Of a stretch of DNA of 64,000 bases, positions 24,561-35,848 are shown one piece after another (position 1 is the stretch's first letter; the number at the start of each line of letters is the position of its first letter). The stretch is taken from contig JAACJM010000294.1 in assembly GCA_013368315.1 (NCBI GenBank), positions 33,329-97,328 on the forward strand. Reading direction: 5' to 3'. The position numbers and the translations under genes are program-made. The notes under the pieces were generated by a model. That model made no database searches. It was not told where the DNA came from and worked only from the letters and a program-made list of their open reading frames with translations. The stretch is from Tetrapyrgos nigripes (taxonomy: Eukaryota; Basidiomycota; Agaricomycetes; Agaricales; Campanellaceae).

Positions 24561-24749
24561 TTACACTGTACTTCCGAGAACAAAGTGACGGAGAGAAAGA
24601 AAGATGTGCCAGCGGAGTTCCAAATTCAAACCGACGGCTTTTTCCAGCAGACCTCTCTGTAAATCGACGAAGAGCTTACAGGTGATGGCAGCCAGGTAGC
24701 ACTGGCGATAGGACTGTTTCATGAAGCGGGCCCCATGTTTAACTAGCAT
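24561..24749 (-). CDS. Possible small gene or exon, divergent from the next plus-strand gene
   Basis: ATG 24749 opens 62 codons with a Leu/Cys-rich helical look (YRQCYLAAITCKLFVDLQRG). The stop overlaps a good donor (GTAAGT), and splicing to an acceptor about 50 bp downstream adds a short hydrophobic tail. It lies 235 bp from the divergent gene at 24984. No family is recognised. Confidence 0.3.
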   Translation of the reverse strand: MLVKHGARFMKQSYRQCYLAAITCKLFVDLQRGLLEKAVGLNLELRWHIFLSLRHFVLGSTV

Positions 24750-24983
24750 TTAATCTATTATGGTTGAGTACTCTACAGCTTTTCCTGAAGGCTCGGCCCT
24801 CGGTCATCCGGACCGTCATATCATCGTATCCGGATCAAGTCTACATTTGAGCAGTACGTCAGTGAAGGTTAATGAAAATTTCGATTATTGACTTGCCTCA
24901 TTGTTCCCAACCGCCCACAGCTTGACGCCATGCCATTGTCCTCTTCATTACCAACAGACTCGTCAACTCCTACCTGATCCCAA

Positions 24984-27900
24984 ATGACGCCTCCTCCAAT
25001 AGCTGCCCGCAACAAATCCTCTCCAACTGTAGAACACGGTCACCAATACCTCCGACAAGCCTCAGATACCATCCACCAACACCGCAGCTCTCTTGCCTCC
25101 CAACTCAGGGATTTTGACGATCGCTGGGCACAGTCAGTGGCCTCTTTCGTCAGTTTTGCTCTATATCTGACCTTCTTGACCGTAGTCTATACACCGTAGC
25201 CCCAGTCCTGAACAAACTATCCAAAGGCCGTCAAAAACCAGATGAGTTTAAAGACAACGCAGAGGGCCTGCTTAATGATGTCCAGGTGCGAGTCAAAAGG
25301 TCTCTTTCTTACTATAGCTCACTGATTCACATTTTTTTCACAACCGTGCACAATATTTGTTCATTCGCCGGGTGTAATCCGCACTTTATCTCCTCCCGTC
25401 TTCTTTTCACATCCTCCATATTCAAAACGACAGCAAGCCCTTGACCACGCGCACAGAAGAAAAAAACTCGAACAAATTACGGAAGATGGGAGTAGTATCA
25501 TCCCGGGACCGTTTCCCGTAAAGTACAAGCTTCGTCCTGTGAGTCTCTTACGTCTGACTGCGGTAAGGAAAGGTACTCATCTCGTCATTTTTTTTTTTTT
25601 TCGCGACGTGACGGCAGGTATCTAAAACTTCTTCCTTCCATTGGATAACTGGGTCAGAAACGGCTAGTGCTCGAGGCGCTGTTGGGAGTCCTAGTGGTGT
25701 ACGGAATAGGCTGCAGCCAATTCCAGAGTCCCCATTGACCAGATCTGCGACTTTAAAGGTGTGTCTTATGACTTGTCTCCGTCCCGCATCTACTCATGCC
25801 TAACCCTATGATCCACCACTTATCACTCCTTCACTCGTTCTTATCTTTCGCTACCCAAAAAACATAACCCAAACCAACTCTTTTGCCAAACTAGCGAAAG
25901 AGAGCCGTCAATAAAGGCCAATCCCGACCACGACTATCCTTCCGAAATCCTTTCAAACACCGCACTGTTCCACCACAACCGCATTCTCCAAGTCATCACA
26001 GTCATAGTCCTGCCATGAGCAACTCTTCTGCTCGACTTCATGATAGTGGTGTACCCATGACCGATCAAATGACCGGTCAAACAGTTACAGGATCCCCAGG
26101 AAGACTTTACTACAACGACCTCGCTGAGGATGGATTACCTAGACGCAGGGGACGTGGGCAAGGAGGGTCAAGGACCGGACGTAGCCGTTCGTCTTCGAGG
26201 GAACGAAATAGACGAAAACGTCCTTCGAGTACTGGCAGTGGCAGTGCAGTTAGTGCAAGTGGACGTAAACGACGTGCACATCGATCGGCTAAAGGACTCG
26301 TCCCTCCCATGCCTCCGCTTTCTACAATTCCTTCTTCTGTGAATGCCAATGCGGGCGTCTCGACTGCTTCGGTCCAAGCGGCGGCTCATGCAGCGAATAT
26401 GAATACGAATACGAATCGGCAAAAAACTGCTGCTGTTGGTGGTGCTGCTTCTTCACAATCACAATCACATCCACACCATCGAACACGTTCTGGATCTGGA
26501 GCTGTCTCGAAACATGAGGCTGAGGCTTCTACGAGTCATAATCCCTACTCCAATGCCAATTTCAATCCCAGCTCCAATCTCAACAACTCCAACCCCAATC
26601 CCATGCCTCGGGCTCCTCCTCCTCTCATATCAATTCCCTCAACCCTCGTCCCACCTCTAGCCGTCCCACCCCAATCCAAATCCAACTACGTCGAGCCTCA
26701 TATTTCGCCTACGGAACCTTACAACCCTGCAACTGGGACGACTCCTGAAGCCATGCCTACGACAGCCCCCGCCAAGAAAGAAAAACGTAAACACAAACTT
26801 ATCAAACTACCCAAAGGCCTACGTCGTGGTGGTGGTGGTGACGACCTAGGCCTCGACCCCGTCCCCGTCATGCCTCCAGCAACGTCTTACGTTGTCCCTC
26901 ATGAATCAACGACAGTTTATCCCGTACACACTAACGTCCACCCCCCAAAACAAAAAACAAAAGGCATCCCCGTCATCCGTAGCATCCCAAACAGTCCTCT
27001 CGCCGTACCCGGTAAAACCGAACTCAATCTCACCGGTGTTGGTGTACCCATCCCATCTTTATTATACCCCGACTCTACTACCTCTTTCAACGCACCATCG
27101 TATACCTATCCTCCACAAGTGAATGATAGGTATTATACGGGATATACGGGATTTTCTTCGACGAAGAGTACGCCGATGGCGAGGGTTGTTCCTCTTCCTA
27201 CTCGTGCTACTCGTGGACAAAAGCAGAAACAAGGCACGGCATTGGCAGCAGCGGCGGCGGTAGCTGTACCAGTACCGGCAGTTCCGGTGACAGCTGTACC
27301 TGCAACTGCTATGGGATTGGAACAGGGACAAGGACAAGGCCAAGGATCTTCGTCTGCATCCGCACAAGCTAAAGCACATGCGAAAGCTCTGGCGAAAGCA
27401 CAACGTGCGCAAGCTAAAGCCCAAGCCCAAACCCAGGCCCCGCAGTCCCAACCAGCACTTTCATCGGCCCCAGTTATACCGGGTCAAGGCCAAGGTCAAG
27501 GTCAAGGTCAAGGTTATCCCCAAACCCAAACCCAAACTCAGGGTCATCAAGGATACTTTGTAGTACCGAGGACTGCGGGGTATGGGATGGGTCAGCCGCT
27601 GAATGTGACTACGCCCACGGGGGGTGGAGCAGCGAATGGGAATGGGAATGGAGGTGGTACGGCGTATTTACAAGTGCCTCAGGTTGGGGGAGGGTATATG
27701 CATATGCAAGGACAAGGGCAAGGGCAAGGGCAAGGGCAGGGTTACCAAACGTCGACGTCGATGCCGGCGCAGCAGTATTTGGATCAGCAGGGGGCGATGG
27801 CTCAGTATAAGGAGAAGGAGAAGAGGAGGAGGGATAGGGATAGGGATAGGGATAGAGACAGAGACAGAGACAAAGACAGAGACAGAGATAGGGATAGAAA

Positions 27901-28645
27901 AGACAGGGACAGGGACAGGGACAGGGACAGAGGAGATGGAGACTACGAGAAGACCTCAGCTCATTCACGAAGGCATGGTTCTTCTCAGTCTTCTAGTAAA
28001 CGAAGAAGACATGGACGAGATCGGGATCGGGACCATGGACGGTATTATGATTACGATGATGATGGGTACGACTATGACTATGAGCGTTCTCATGGGCGTA
28101 AGCATCGACATGGACGTGATCAAGAGCAGCCTACGACACGTTCTAAATCCCATTCTCATTCCTCGTCTTCTCGGCGTCGGGATTATGATTACTATCATCA
28201 TGACCGGGACAGAGACAGAGACAGAGACAGACACCACCGTTCCCCAGTTCAAGACCGACACCACCACCACCGCCGATCTCGTCACCATACATCATCCCCG
28301 AATCAGACTCACACTCACAGTCATCGTGACTATGAAAACTATCTACTCTATAACCAACATCATGGTCAACAAGACCCACAACCCTCTGGGACTGGGACGG
28401 ATACAGAACAAGAACGAGACCAGTACAATTACTATTCCGATCGTTCCAAATCCTCTCGGTCGGTAAAGTATTCCTCTTCAGATCGTCCTCATCCTGAAAG
28501 GAAACCTGTTCATCGGTCGCCTCCGCCGGTGGTACCTGCTTCTAGTGGGAGGGTGTTTAGGTTTGCGCCGTTTATGTCAAAGTTTAGGGAGAACTTTAGT
28601 ATGCATAGTGCTTCGGTGAGGGCGGCGAGTAGTGTGAGGAGATGA
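24984..28645 (+). CDS. Large low-complexity protein, five exons, ~1081 aa
   Basis: Exons 24984-25132, 25186-25285, 25434-25538, 25618-25758 and 25895-28645 join in frame with GT-AG introns. The N-terminal ~165 residues look ordered and helical (LYTVAPVLNKLSKG, EQITEDGSSIIPGPFPVKY). The rest is disordered: SR-like Arg/Ser stretches, Pro-rich parts, QG repeats (27320-27520, 27700-27740), an extended Arg/Asp dipeptide run (about 27819-27945) and a His/Tyr/Asp/Arg-rich tail. The C terminus (RFAPFMSKFRENFSMHSAS) looks ordered again. Arg-Asp and SR-like repeats occur in nuclear RNA-processing proteins, so a role there is a guess. Long antisense ORFs (for example 27062-27451) only reflect the repeats. 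Exon 3 and 4 borders were chosen to keep frame. Confidence 0.72.
27819..27945 (+). repeat. GATAGG/GACAGA hexamer array coding Arg-Asp dipeptides
   Basis: Tandem variants of a 6-bp unit, interrupted by a few substitutions, encode alternating Arg and Asp with occasional Lys. The frame is kept throughout, consistent with selection against frameshifts. A shorter related run lies at about 28200-28235. Confidence 0.8.
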
Positions 28646-28666
28646 GATGAGATGAGATGAGATGAG
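28639..28666 (+). repeat. GATGA pentamer microsatellite
   Basis: About five tandem GATGA units overlap the stop codon of the preceding gene and its 3' flank. Confidence 0.8.
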
Positions 28667-29581
28667 TTGGTGATATATGTATGTAGTTGGATCTGTTGTC
28701 TTGCGTACTTAGTGTTTCTTTTTTTGTCTTTTTTTTTCCTTCATACGGACGCAGTAGTAGCGACCTGGTTGTACATATAGCATTTACCAGTCCCCTTACT
28801 ACTTACATTTGGATACTGGACGGATTCACGGAATTCGAACGTGGTTGCGCAAGGTCGGAAGGCTGCACCGTTTGATTTGAAACTCCGCTGGGTATTTTTA
28901 CGTTTCTTTCTCTCCATCACCATGCCCTGAGGATGTACGATACGATGTAAGTCTACGTCCTTGCTATCCTTTTCGTGGTCTCTAACTCATCAGGAATCTT
29001 CTAGAGCTCTGTACTACTTACTTGCTATACCAACACTACAATGAAAATTCCAAATTCCAAATTTAGCAGACCCTTTGTTCTCGGTAGTCCGCTGCGTTCA
29101 CTTTGGGCATGGTCAAAAATGTCGAACATTGGTTTCTCGACATGTTTGCAATTGGTCCATATCACCACAAACATGGTTGGATTTCTCTTATTGTTCCTTT
29201 TTAGGGCTTTAGGTGCGTTATCTCGTGCTCATCACGTTACCGTTCTATCTCAACTGTTTAAAAACAGGTCACGTCGCGTTAGCTCAAAAAATTGTCCTTG
29301 ACTCTGAACTCCCATCTCAATCTTCTACTTTAAGACTCAGCCTCGCATTGCTTGCAGCCTTCACCTACTCTTCACTCTACATCCACCCAGTACTCTACAC
29401 ATCACACACCCTTCAGCTTTCAAACCACCTCTTACCTGACATCCTCCATCCTCCATCCTTCATCCCTTTCTCTCGTCTACCTTGTCGTCTCGGCCCTTTG
29501 TCACCAATACTCTCCATTGCCGTTGTATTCTCTCGATACAAAAATACGATCTGCTTCATACTGTTTTGACATCTGTCTGCA
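28667..29581. other. Intergenic between two plus-strand genes
   Basis: ORFs here (28687-28875, 29041-29301, 29213-29569, 29352-29702) give pyrimidine-derived Ser/Leu/Phe-rich translations without domains. The region before 29582 is C/T-rich, as is common in basidiomycete promoters. Confidence 0.4.
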
Positions 29582-30723
29582 ATGCAAATGCAATCTTCCA
29601 GGATCATCTACCAGACCTCGAGTTGTCACAGTGATCAAGCTGGTGCGATCCATGCCAGTGGTGGCGCTCTCAGAGTCAGAGAGACGACGTCTGCACCATT
29701 GACGGACGTGACCAACAGCCTAGCCCTCGAGGAGGAGGCAGCTTTCAAGCAGCAACGTGTCCAAGGATGGCAGCAGACTGTAAACAAGGAAGCTAATCAT
29801 TATCTTGATGCTGACCAGAGCAACACCAGCGAGTACGATGCAGTCGAGGATTCTCAGAAGCTTCTTTCAGGTGATGAAAACGTAGAGGTGAGTACGGGTC
29901 GTTTTTTATGTTTTCACGTCTCTAATGCCGTTTTCTCTTCTCTTCTCTTTTTTTTCTTTTTCTTTTTCTGTTTCTTTTTTCACAGCTGTCCACCGTAACA
30001 AAAGAAGAGCGCGTACAAGAGGGCGAAACTGATCCAGACCAACAAATCGGCTATGCTTCCGCTGGGCTCCAGAACCCATTCAGTAAATGTTACTACTCTC
30101 ACCCAGCTGCAAACTATCCTTGGGTGGGTCCTGATGGAGCAGTCTACTACAACAACCAACGACCTTATTCGCATTGGTATCCACCCCTCGAACAAACCCA
30201 CCACCAGCACTATCAACACTACCACCCCTGCTGTCCCTACCATGCTTACCCTTACTGCTGCTACTCCGACGACGTCGTTTATATGGATGGCCAGTCATCA
30301 CCGATGCCGTTGCCAATGGCTTTCCAGCCCTACGATTATTACGGTTATCAGCAACAGCAGGATATGTCAACTTCGGCTTCTGCTCAAGCTTATGACTCTG
30401 ACGACTATCACCCCAACTCGACCTTGGACGTTCCAGAAGACGCTGGTACACCCTCTCCAGGTCCTACTGGCGCGGATACCTCGGGTTCTGATACCAATGC
30501 CAATTTGGAATCCGGCGCCGGAAAGAACAATCTGAATGACGACGACATAGTTGAGGCCTCTGATACCCAACTCGAGGTGCCGCTCAGAACTCGCTCGGCT
30601 CCACCAGTCCTTTACGCGTACGGTGCCTCAGTTGCCTTGGCTTGCGAATCTGAGCAAGGAGTATCGTTGGACGATGTTTGGGCGGACTGGCAACGGCAGG
30701 TCTCTATTTCGCAGCTTCCTTGA
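29582..30723 (+). CDS. Hypothetical Tyr/Gln/Pro-rich protein, two exons, 347 aa
   Basis: Exon 1 is 29582-29887. A GTGAGT...CACAG intron with a long pyrimidine tract leads to exon 2 at 29986-30723; the join is in phase. The first half is polar and acidic (KLLSGDENVEL). The centre has aromatic and His/Pro-rich repeats (YNNQRPYSHWYPPLEQ, HHQHYQHYHPCCPYHAYPY). The end holds a Ser/Asp/Gly-rich stretch and a short ordered-looking tail (LDDVWADWQRQVSISQLP). No known domain. The composition resembles prion-like or condensate-forming regulators, but that is only composition. Confidence 0.6.
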
Positions 30724-31755
30724 GCAGCGTTGGGATTTATCGGATTCCTACTCGTGCAGTACAGTGCAGGGCAATGGGCAGCATCAGCGTGTCGCTACCG
30801 ATATCTCTTCACCATTTCACTCTCAACGACACTCGTCGTTTCAATCACACTTCTATCTCTCTCTCTCTCTCTTACTCTTACGCTTGCTCTTGCTTTCTTT
30901 TCTATTTCTGTTTGGTCTGTTTTCTTTCCAGAGCACACACACCCTTCTTTGGATATCGTTTATTACATCTCTTCTTTTCTTTACTCTATTATTCCAATCT
31001 GGGACACTTTTAGACTAGTCTTCTCTTTCTTCTCTTTCCTCTCTCCGTACATCACCACATACTTGTATTGACTATACATATCTCTATTCCCTTCATCGTA
31101 CCCCTTTCCGAAATCCCATTCCTTGTTTTACTCATTACCCATCATTGCACCATCCCTTGTCCCAACTCGTTCTCATATCGTCTTTTGCGTGTGTCTCTTA
31201 CCGCCCAGAAGTTATCTCTTGTTCCATCATTAGTCATTTCTACGCTGTATTCTCTTCATGATCACCACCACCATCCATCATCTTGAGCTTTGAGCACCAC
31301 TCTTCATGCATTTGCTCTTCCGCCTTCCATGGCCAAATGTTGTCTTCGTCTTTATTATTTCCTGTCCCACTATTTTGCGAGCTCCTTCTGCTCCTTCCTT
31401 TCTTTCTTTCCCCTTAAATCCTCTTCGTCAGATCTCTCCTTCAACGTGTCCTGCTACTCAAGACTTGAAAACTGCCGGTCATCACAAATTCGCAATATCG
31501 CCCAACTCTCCGTCGTCTTCAACTCGAATGGTCGGCGCTAGCACGTCTGGTTAGCACTGTACAAGTATGTAAAACTCTATCCGTCGCGGTTGTATCCATC
31601 CTTTTATCGCTTCATGGTACTCGGCTCTGGCCATCTACTTTGTAGGCCATATATCAATATCGATGAGTACTTTTTCATGGCTCGAGTAAACGGGACCGAA
31701 CTAGTCTTACTCTGCGTTTCAGAGATAAAGGAATGCACTGCTCTCAGTAGCTGAG
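30724..31755. other. Pyrimidine-rich 3' flank, no gene
   Basis: Strongly C/T-rich on the plus strand, including a CT run near 30858-30880. Several overlapping ORFs occur (30551-31018, 30678-31013, 31306-31554), but their residue content merely mirrors the base bias. Confidence 0.45.
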
Positions 31756-31919
31756 ACAAAAAATGACGCTCAGTTATAATCCCATTCTCGACATTATAAT
31801 GGATCATGATCAGTTATAATTGGATTATAACTACTAAAAACCAGTTAGAAGGTTTTTATAACCTAGATAGAACCTGGTTGAGATGTTTCTACCAATTATA
31901 ACAGAGCGTCATTTTTTGT
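31756..31919. mobile_element. 164-bp MITE
   Basis: Terminal inverted repeats of about 25 bp (ACAAAAAATGACGCTC...GTTATAAT and its reverse complement) differ at a single position. The interior is AT-rich with further inverted TTATAA words. No clear target duplication was found (CTGAG before, GATGT after), so the superfamily is not assigned. Confidence 0.7.
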
Positions 31920-32792
31920 GATGTTCTATGTAAGAACTGAGGCCTAGTACTGAGGTCCATATGGCCAAGTTGCCAGGGCCAACGCCGGCATAGCCGATGG
32001 CAAGGCTTCTAGCAAACACGTGCACCACACTTTTCTCGTCATCACCGACTCACCGCACCGGAACTGAAAGAGCTTGAAGTAATCGTGTAGTCGAAAGTCG
32101 CAAGATAACGCTCAAGAATCTGTAACCACACTTTGTGGCCCATCATCATATGGTTTCTACTCTAATTAGTAATAATGCAGTATGCTATACGACCTCCTGC
32201 CTTCGATAATGCTAACTTGTTAAAATTTAGATACAACTAGTGATCTCCCTTACTGCATCAATCCTGGGACGTCAACAGAGTTCGTTTCGCATGCCAGGTC
32301 AATGAAGAATTTTTGCACCTGGTCGGCCTCACCTGCACGCAGCAGAACAGGTTTTTCTTCAGTTGTCTGCCCAGCTCGTTTCTAACTGAGCCATGTGTCA
32401 GCTTGGTTAGTCTGAGCTTTTTATTGACATGATCATGAGCTTATGCTCGTGGCAATAGCGTCTTCTAGCTGATTTCATGTTCTTCTCCACAACCATGTGC
32501 TAGGCGGTCAATAGGGTCGCGTACGCAGTGAGGCATTCTTCTTTTCACTCTTACAATCTGAAGTATCACCGTATATCAGCGACACAACATTCCTCGCGGA
32601 AGATAAAGTTATTTTTAGCTTCGAATACGAATGGCCGTATGCCATATGGATTTCGTCAATCAATGCGACAATCCATCTCAACAGAAATCATTCCATTGAC
32701 GCTCCTCATGGACTGTGACGCTGTGTCAATGATTGCACCCCATGCAGAGTCAGCGTTTCTATGACCCCATAACAGCCTCAGACTCCAGCACC
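31920..32792. other. Intergenic, upstream of the protease gene
   Basis: No gene supported; the ORF at 32528-32764 shows no motif. The last part would hold the promoter of the aspartic protease gene. Confidence 0.4.
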
Positions 32793-32798
32793 TATAAG
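32793..32798 (+). promoter_or_regulatory. TATA-like box of the aspartic protease gene
   Basis: TATAAG lies about 85 bp upstream of the start codon at 32882. Confidence 0.4.
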
Positions 32799-32881
32799 AA
32801 GCGGAGTGGTAAGACTACTGTCCTTCACTGGTCCCATCCAGCGTTCTGATCTGCTCTCTTGCCTGACACAGTCCAATCGCC

Positions 32882-34402
32882 ATGTTCGCCAAAGCTTCTC
32901 TCCTTGCCACCGTCACTCTTGCTCTTCTCGCTGCTTCTTCCCCAGTAGAAGTTTCTTCGTCTTTGAAGAAGGGTACACCCGTTCCCATTCGTAACCGCGG
33001 TGCTTTCACCAGCAATGGTGTCTTTGACAAGGACAGGGCCATTTTGCAGACTGTGCTCACCAAGAACAAGCACCGTCAGAATTTGCTGAACAAGCAGAAG
33101 AATAGTGGGTCTTTAGCCAAGGTTAGCTTTCGTATATTTGCCTCTCACAGCCTGTTATTGACCTACGTATTCCAATTCTACAGGGCGCCTTCATCCAAGC
33201 CATTGCCGAGCTTCCCAGCTCTGTATCAGCCAGCCTCAGCAAGCGTCAATCCGAGGCTCTGACCGACGAAGAAGACGATCTGGAATGGGCGGGATCAATT
33301 GAAATTGGTACTCCAGGACAAAAGTTCTTGATCGACTTTGACACAGGCTCTTCTGATCTGTGGATCCCGAGCAGTTCTTGTAGTAGTTCTACTTGCTCTT
33401 CCAAGAGTAAGTATAAGTCTAGTGCTTCATCATCGTCCAAGAAAGAGTCTGGTTCGTTCTCAATCCAATACGGTGACGGATCGACTGTCTCTGGCCCTGT
33501 ATTCGAAGATACTGGTAAGTTCCATCCATTTCTCATCATATCATATGTAACTCACTTGTATTGTGATTCTAGTTACTGTTGCCGGTATCTCAGTCGACAA
33601 CCAAAGGTTCTCACCTGTAACCACCTTGTCCTCTACTTTCTCTGACGATCCCATTGATGGGTATGTAAATTAATGTTTTGTGGTGCAGCTTGATATTAAT
33701 ATCTTTCCTACCATACACAGTATCCTCGGTCTCGCCTTCCCATCTATCTCCAACCTCAATACCGACCCCTTCTTCAACACTGCTATAGACCAAGGCAGCG
33801 TCGACGCCGGGGAATTTGGCTTCTTCCTCTCCCAATCCGGCTCGGAACTCTTCCTGGGTGGTCGCAACAGCGACCTCTTCACCGGTTCTGTTGAATTTAA
33901 CGACGTCGACGACTCGAACGGCTTCTGGCAGCTCACCGGTGCTTCCATCAGCGCCAATGGCAAGACTGTAATTCGCAACTTTGATACTATCATCGACTCG
34001 GGAACTACCATCATGTACGGCCCCCCTGACGTTGTGGATCAGTTCTACAGTAGCATTGGCGGACAGCTGTTCGACCAAGACCAAGGCTTCTACTCTTTCT
34101 CTTGTAGCAAGGTCCCCGAGGTGTCCTTCAGCTGGGGTGGAAATGACTTTGCGGTTTCTGCGGATAAGTGAGTCACCAAACCATGTGTTTCTTTTGCTTT
34201 GATAGGTTACTAATGGCGACATGTTTCTAGCTTCAACCTTGGAGCTACTGAAGACGGTTCTTCGGACTGTGTCGGTGCTCTCGCTGGTCAGGATCTTGGC
34301 CTCGGAGACGACGTCTGGCTTCTCGGTGACAGTTTCATGAAGAACGTCTACTCTGTCTTTAGCTTTGACCAGACTGCCGTTGGTTTCGCTACCCTGGCTT
34401 AA
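32882..34402 (+). CDS. Secreted pepsin-type aspartic protease (family A1), 425 aa
   Basis: An endopeptidase expected to act outside the cell at acid pH. Exons 32882-33121, 33184-33514, 33573-33660, 33721-34167 and 34231-34402 join in phase. The start gives a signal peptide (MFAKASLLATVTLALLAASS), followed by a propeptide of about 80 residues ending near a Kex2-like Lys-Arg (SLSKRQ, residues 100-101). The mature enzyme has EIGTPGQKF, the first catalytic site DFDTGSSDLW (Asp 133), the flap IQYGDGSTVSG, GILGLAFPS, the second catalytic site IIDSGTT (Asp 312), a Cys pair (FSCSK, DCVG) and the usual C-terminal LLGDSFMKNVYSVF and VGFA. All key residues are present. A Ser-rich insert (CSSSTCSSKSKYKSSASSSS) follows the first site. 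No intron breaks the active sites. Confidence 0.95.
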
Positions 34403-35848
34403 ATGCCTGTTTAGAGCAATCTCGGTGGTTGACTGGTTAGTTACTCAAAGGTTTAGACAAGTAGCACCCATCGTTCTCCTGCATTGATAGTTTGACGGCC
34501 AATTTGCATGTACTGATACCACTCCAATCTTTTTTATTTCTGATATGTATCCAATCTATTTTTTTTCTTGTACTCACTTGGAGGCTGCGGATGTGCTCTC
34601 TATGTCATTATAGTTGTAAATAGTGCTCTTTGCACTGTAATACAGGTCTTTCCTTTATCCTCTGTAAAACTTCAAAGCGCTACCGACAATCCTGCGGTTT
34701 CCTTACATAGCTAGTCAACTTTCAAGACTGAACGCCTATTTTCGCGCACGACTACGACAATAAGGTTAGCAGTTATCACAGCCCACGTATCACCGCTATA
34801 TGCTCTAGGTACTGGATTGATACTTACGGGCGCAAGGACGGACATCAACTATCAGTTGTCTATGGAGACAAAGCCACCAACATCACCATGAATTTGCCAG
34901 TGAATAGCATTCGAGGCCACTGCCAATACACCTTGGAGATGGTACCTTAGTGCTCTTAGCACCAGGGCTAACAACGCTGGATACCGCAGCTTCAGATAGT
35001 CCGCAGCCTCAGGCCATCGCCCAAGTCTGTATCTACTAACAACAGCCACTGAGAGAGCTTTCAATAGGGTATGCGTAATACCATACATAACTGACATGGA
35101 AGGACCTGATACGACCGAGTAGACTGAGTAAAGACTGCGTGTATGTATGTATCCGGATCCACATACAAGTAGGAATATTGGTCGACAAATGTGCAAGCAA
35201 ATTTGCAACCAATCACGAAGACAAATTAAAGACTGTCATTTCGCAGACTCGGAGTCGTAGACAGACACACATGCACGAAAAAAAAGCAACGGCAATGACA
35301 ACGACAATAACAACCACCCCTCAGCTTTCCGTTCTTGACCTTCCCAGCCCACAACCGGTTCCCATGTCTGTTTATGGTATACCAGGACGGGACTAGGTGT
35401 AGGTCGGGGTTTCACCGAGGACTTCCGCTAACGACGCAACGTAAGACGTCGACGTTGACAGACAGAGAGAACCTCTCCAGGGGTGTGTGGTTCGCATCAT
35501 TGGGGTTTTGGGTCGTGGTTGTAATGGTTGGGTTTAGGTATGGTTTTGGGTTTGGAGGTAAGGTTTGGGAAATGAGGTGAAGAAAAAGAGAATGCAGCTA
35601 GCGAATGACTCGCAAGGCCGAGAAGAGAAGAAGAGAAGACAGTGGAAGGATCAATGTGAAAGAGCGGAGAAAAGAGGAGATAGGCAAGGCGAAGTGACCA
35701 AGAGGTTCACAGTGCCAGAGGGAAGTTCAAAGAGACGATGCAGAAACCGTTAATTATTATATGTCTATGACGACAAAAGTCAACATAACCATCTGGTTAA
35801 ACAGAGAACCCAAATAAAACATAGGAACAATTTATACTGTATACATCA
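34403..35848. other. Intergenic between convergent genes
   Basis: It holds the 3' flanks of the protease (plus) and CK2 beta (minus) genes. ORF 34852-35208 (minus, 118 codons) has no recognisable motif. The remaining frames are short. Confidence 0.4.

Noticed and set aside
26110..28379. Long minus-strand ORFs opposite the low-complexity gene
   Set aside because: They arise from codon repeats on the other strand, show repeat-biased residues and no domain, while the plus-strand frame splices to an ordered N terminus.
30551..31554. Overlapping plus-strand ORFs with hydrophobic or Ser/Phe-rich translations
   Set aside because: The DNA is strongly pyrimidine-rich, which alone creates such translations; no motif or conserved start was seen.
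34852..35208. 118-codon minus-strand ORF
   Set aside because: No recognisable domain and no splice partners; it sits between convergent genes.
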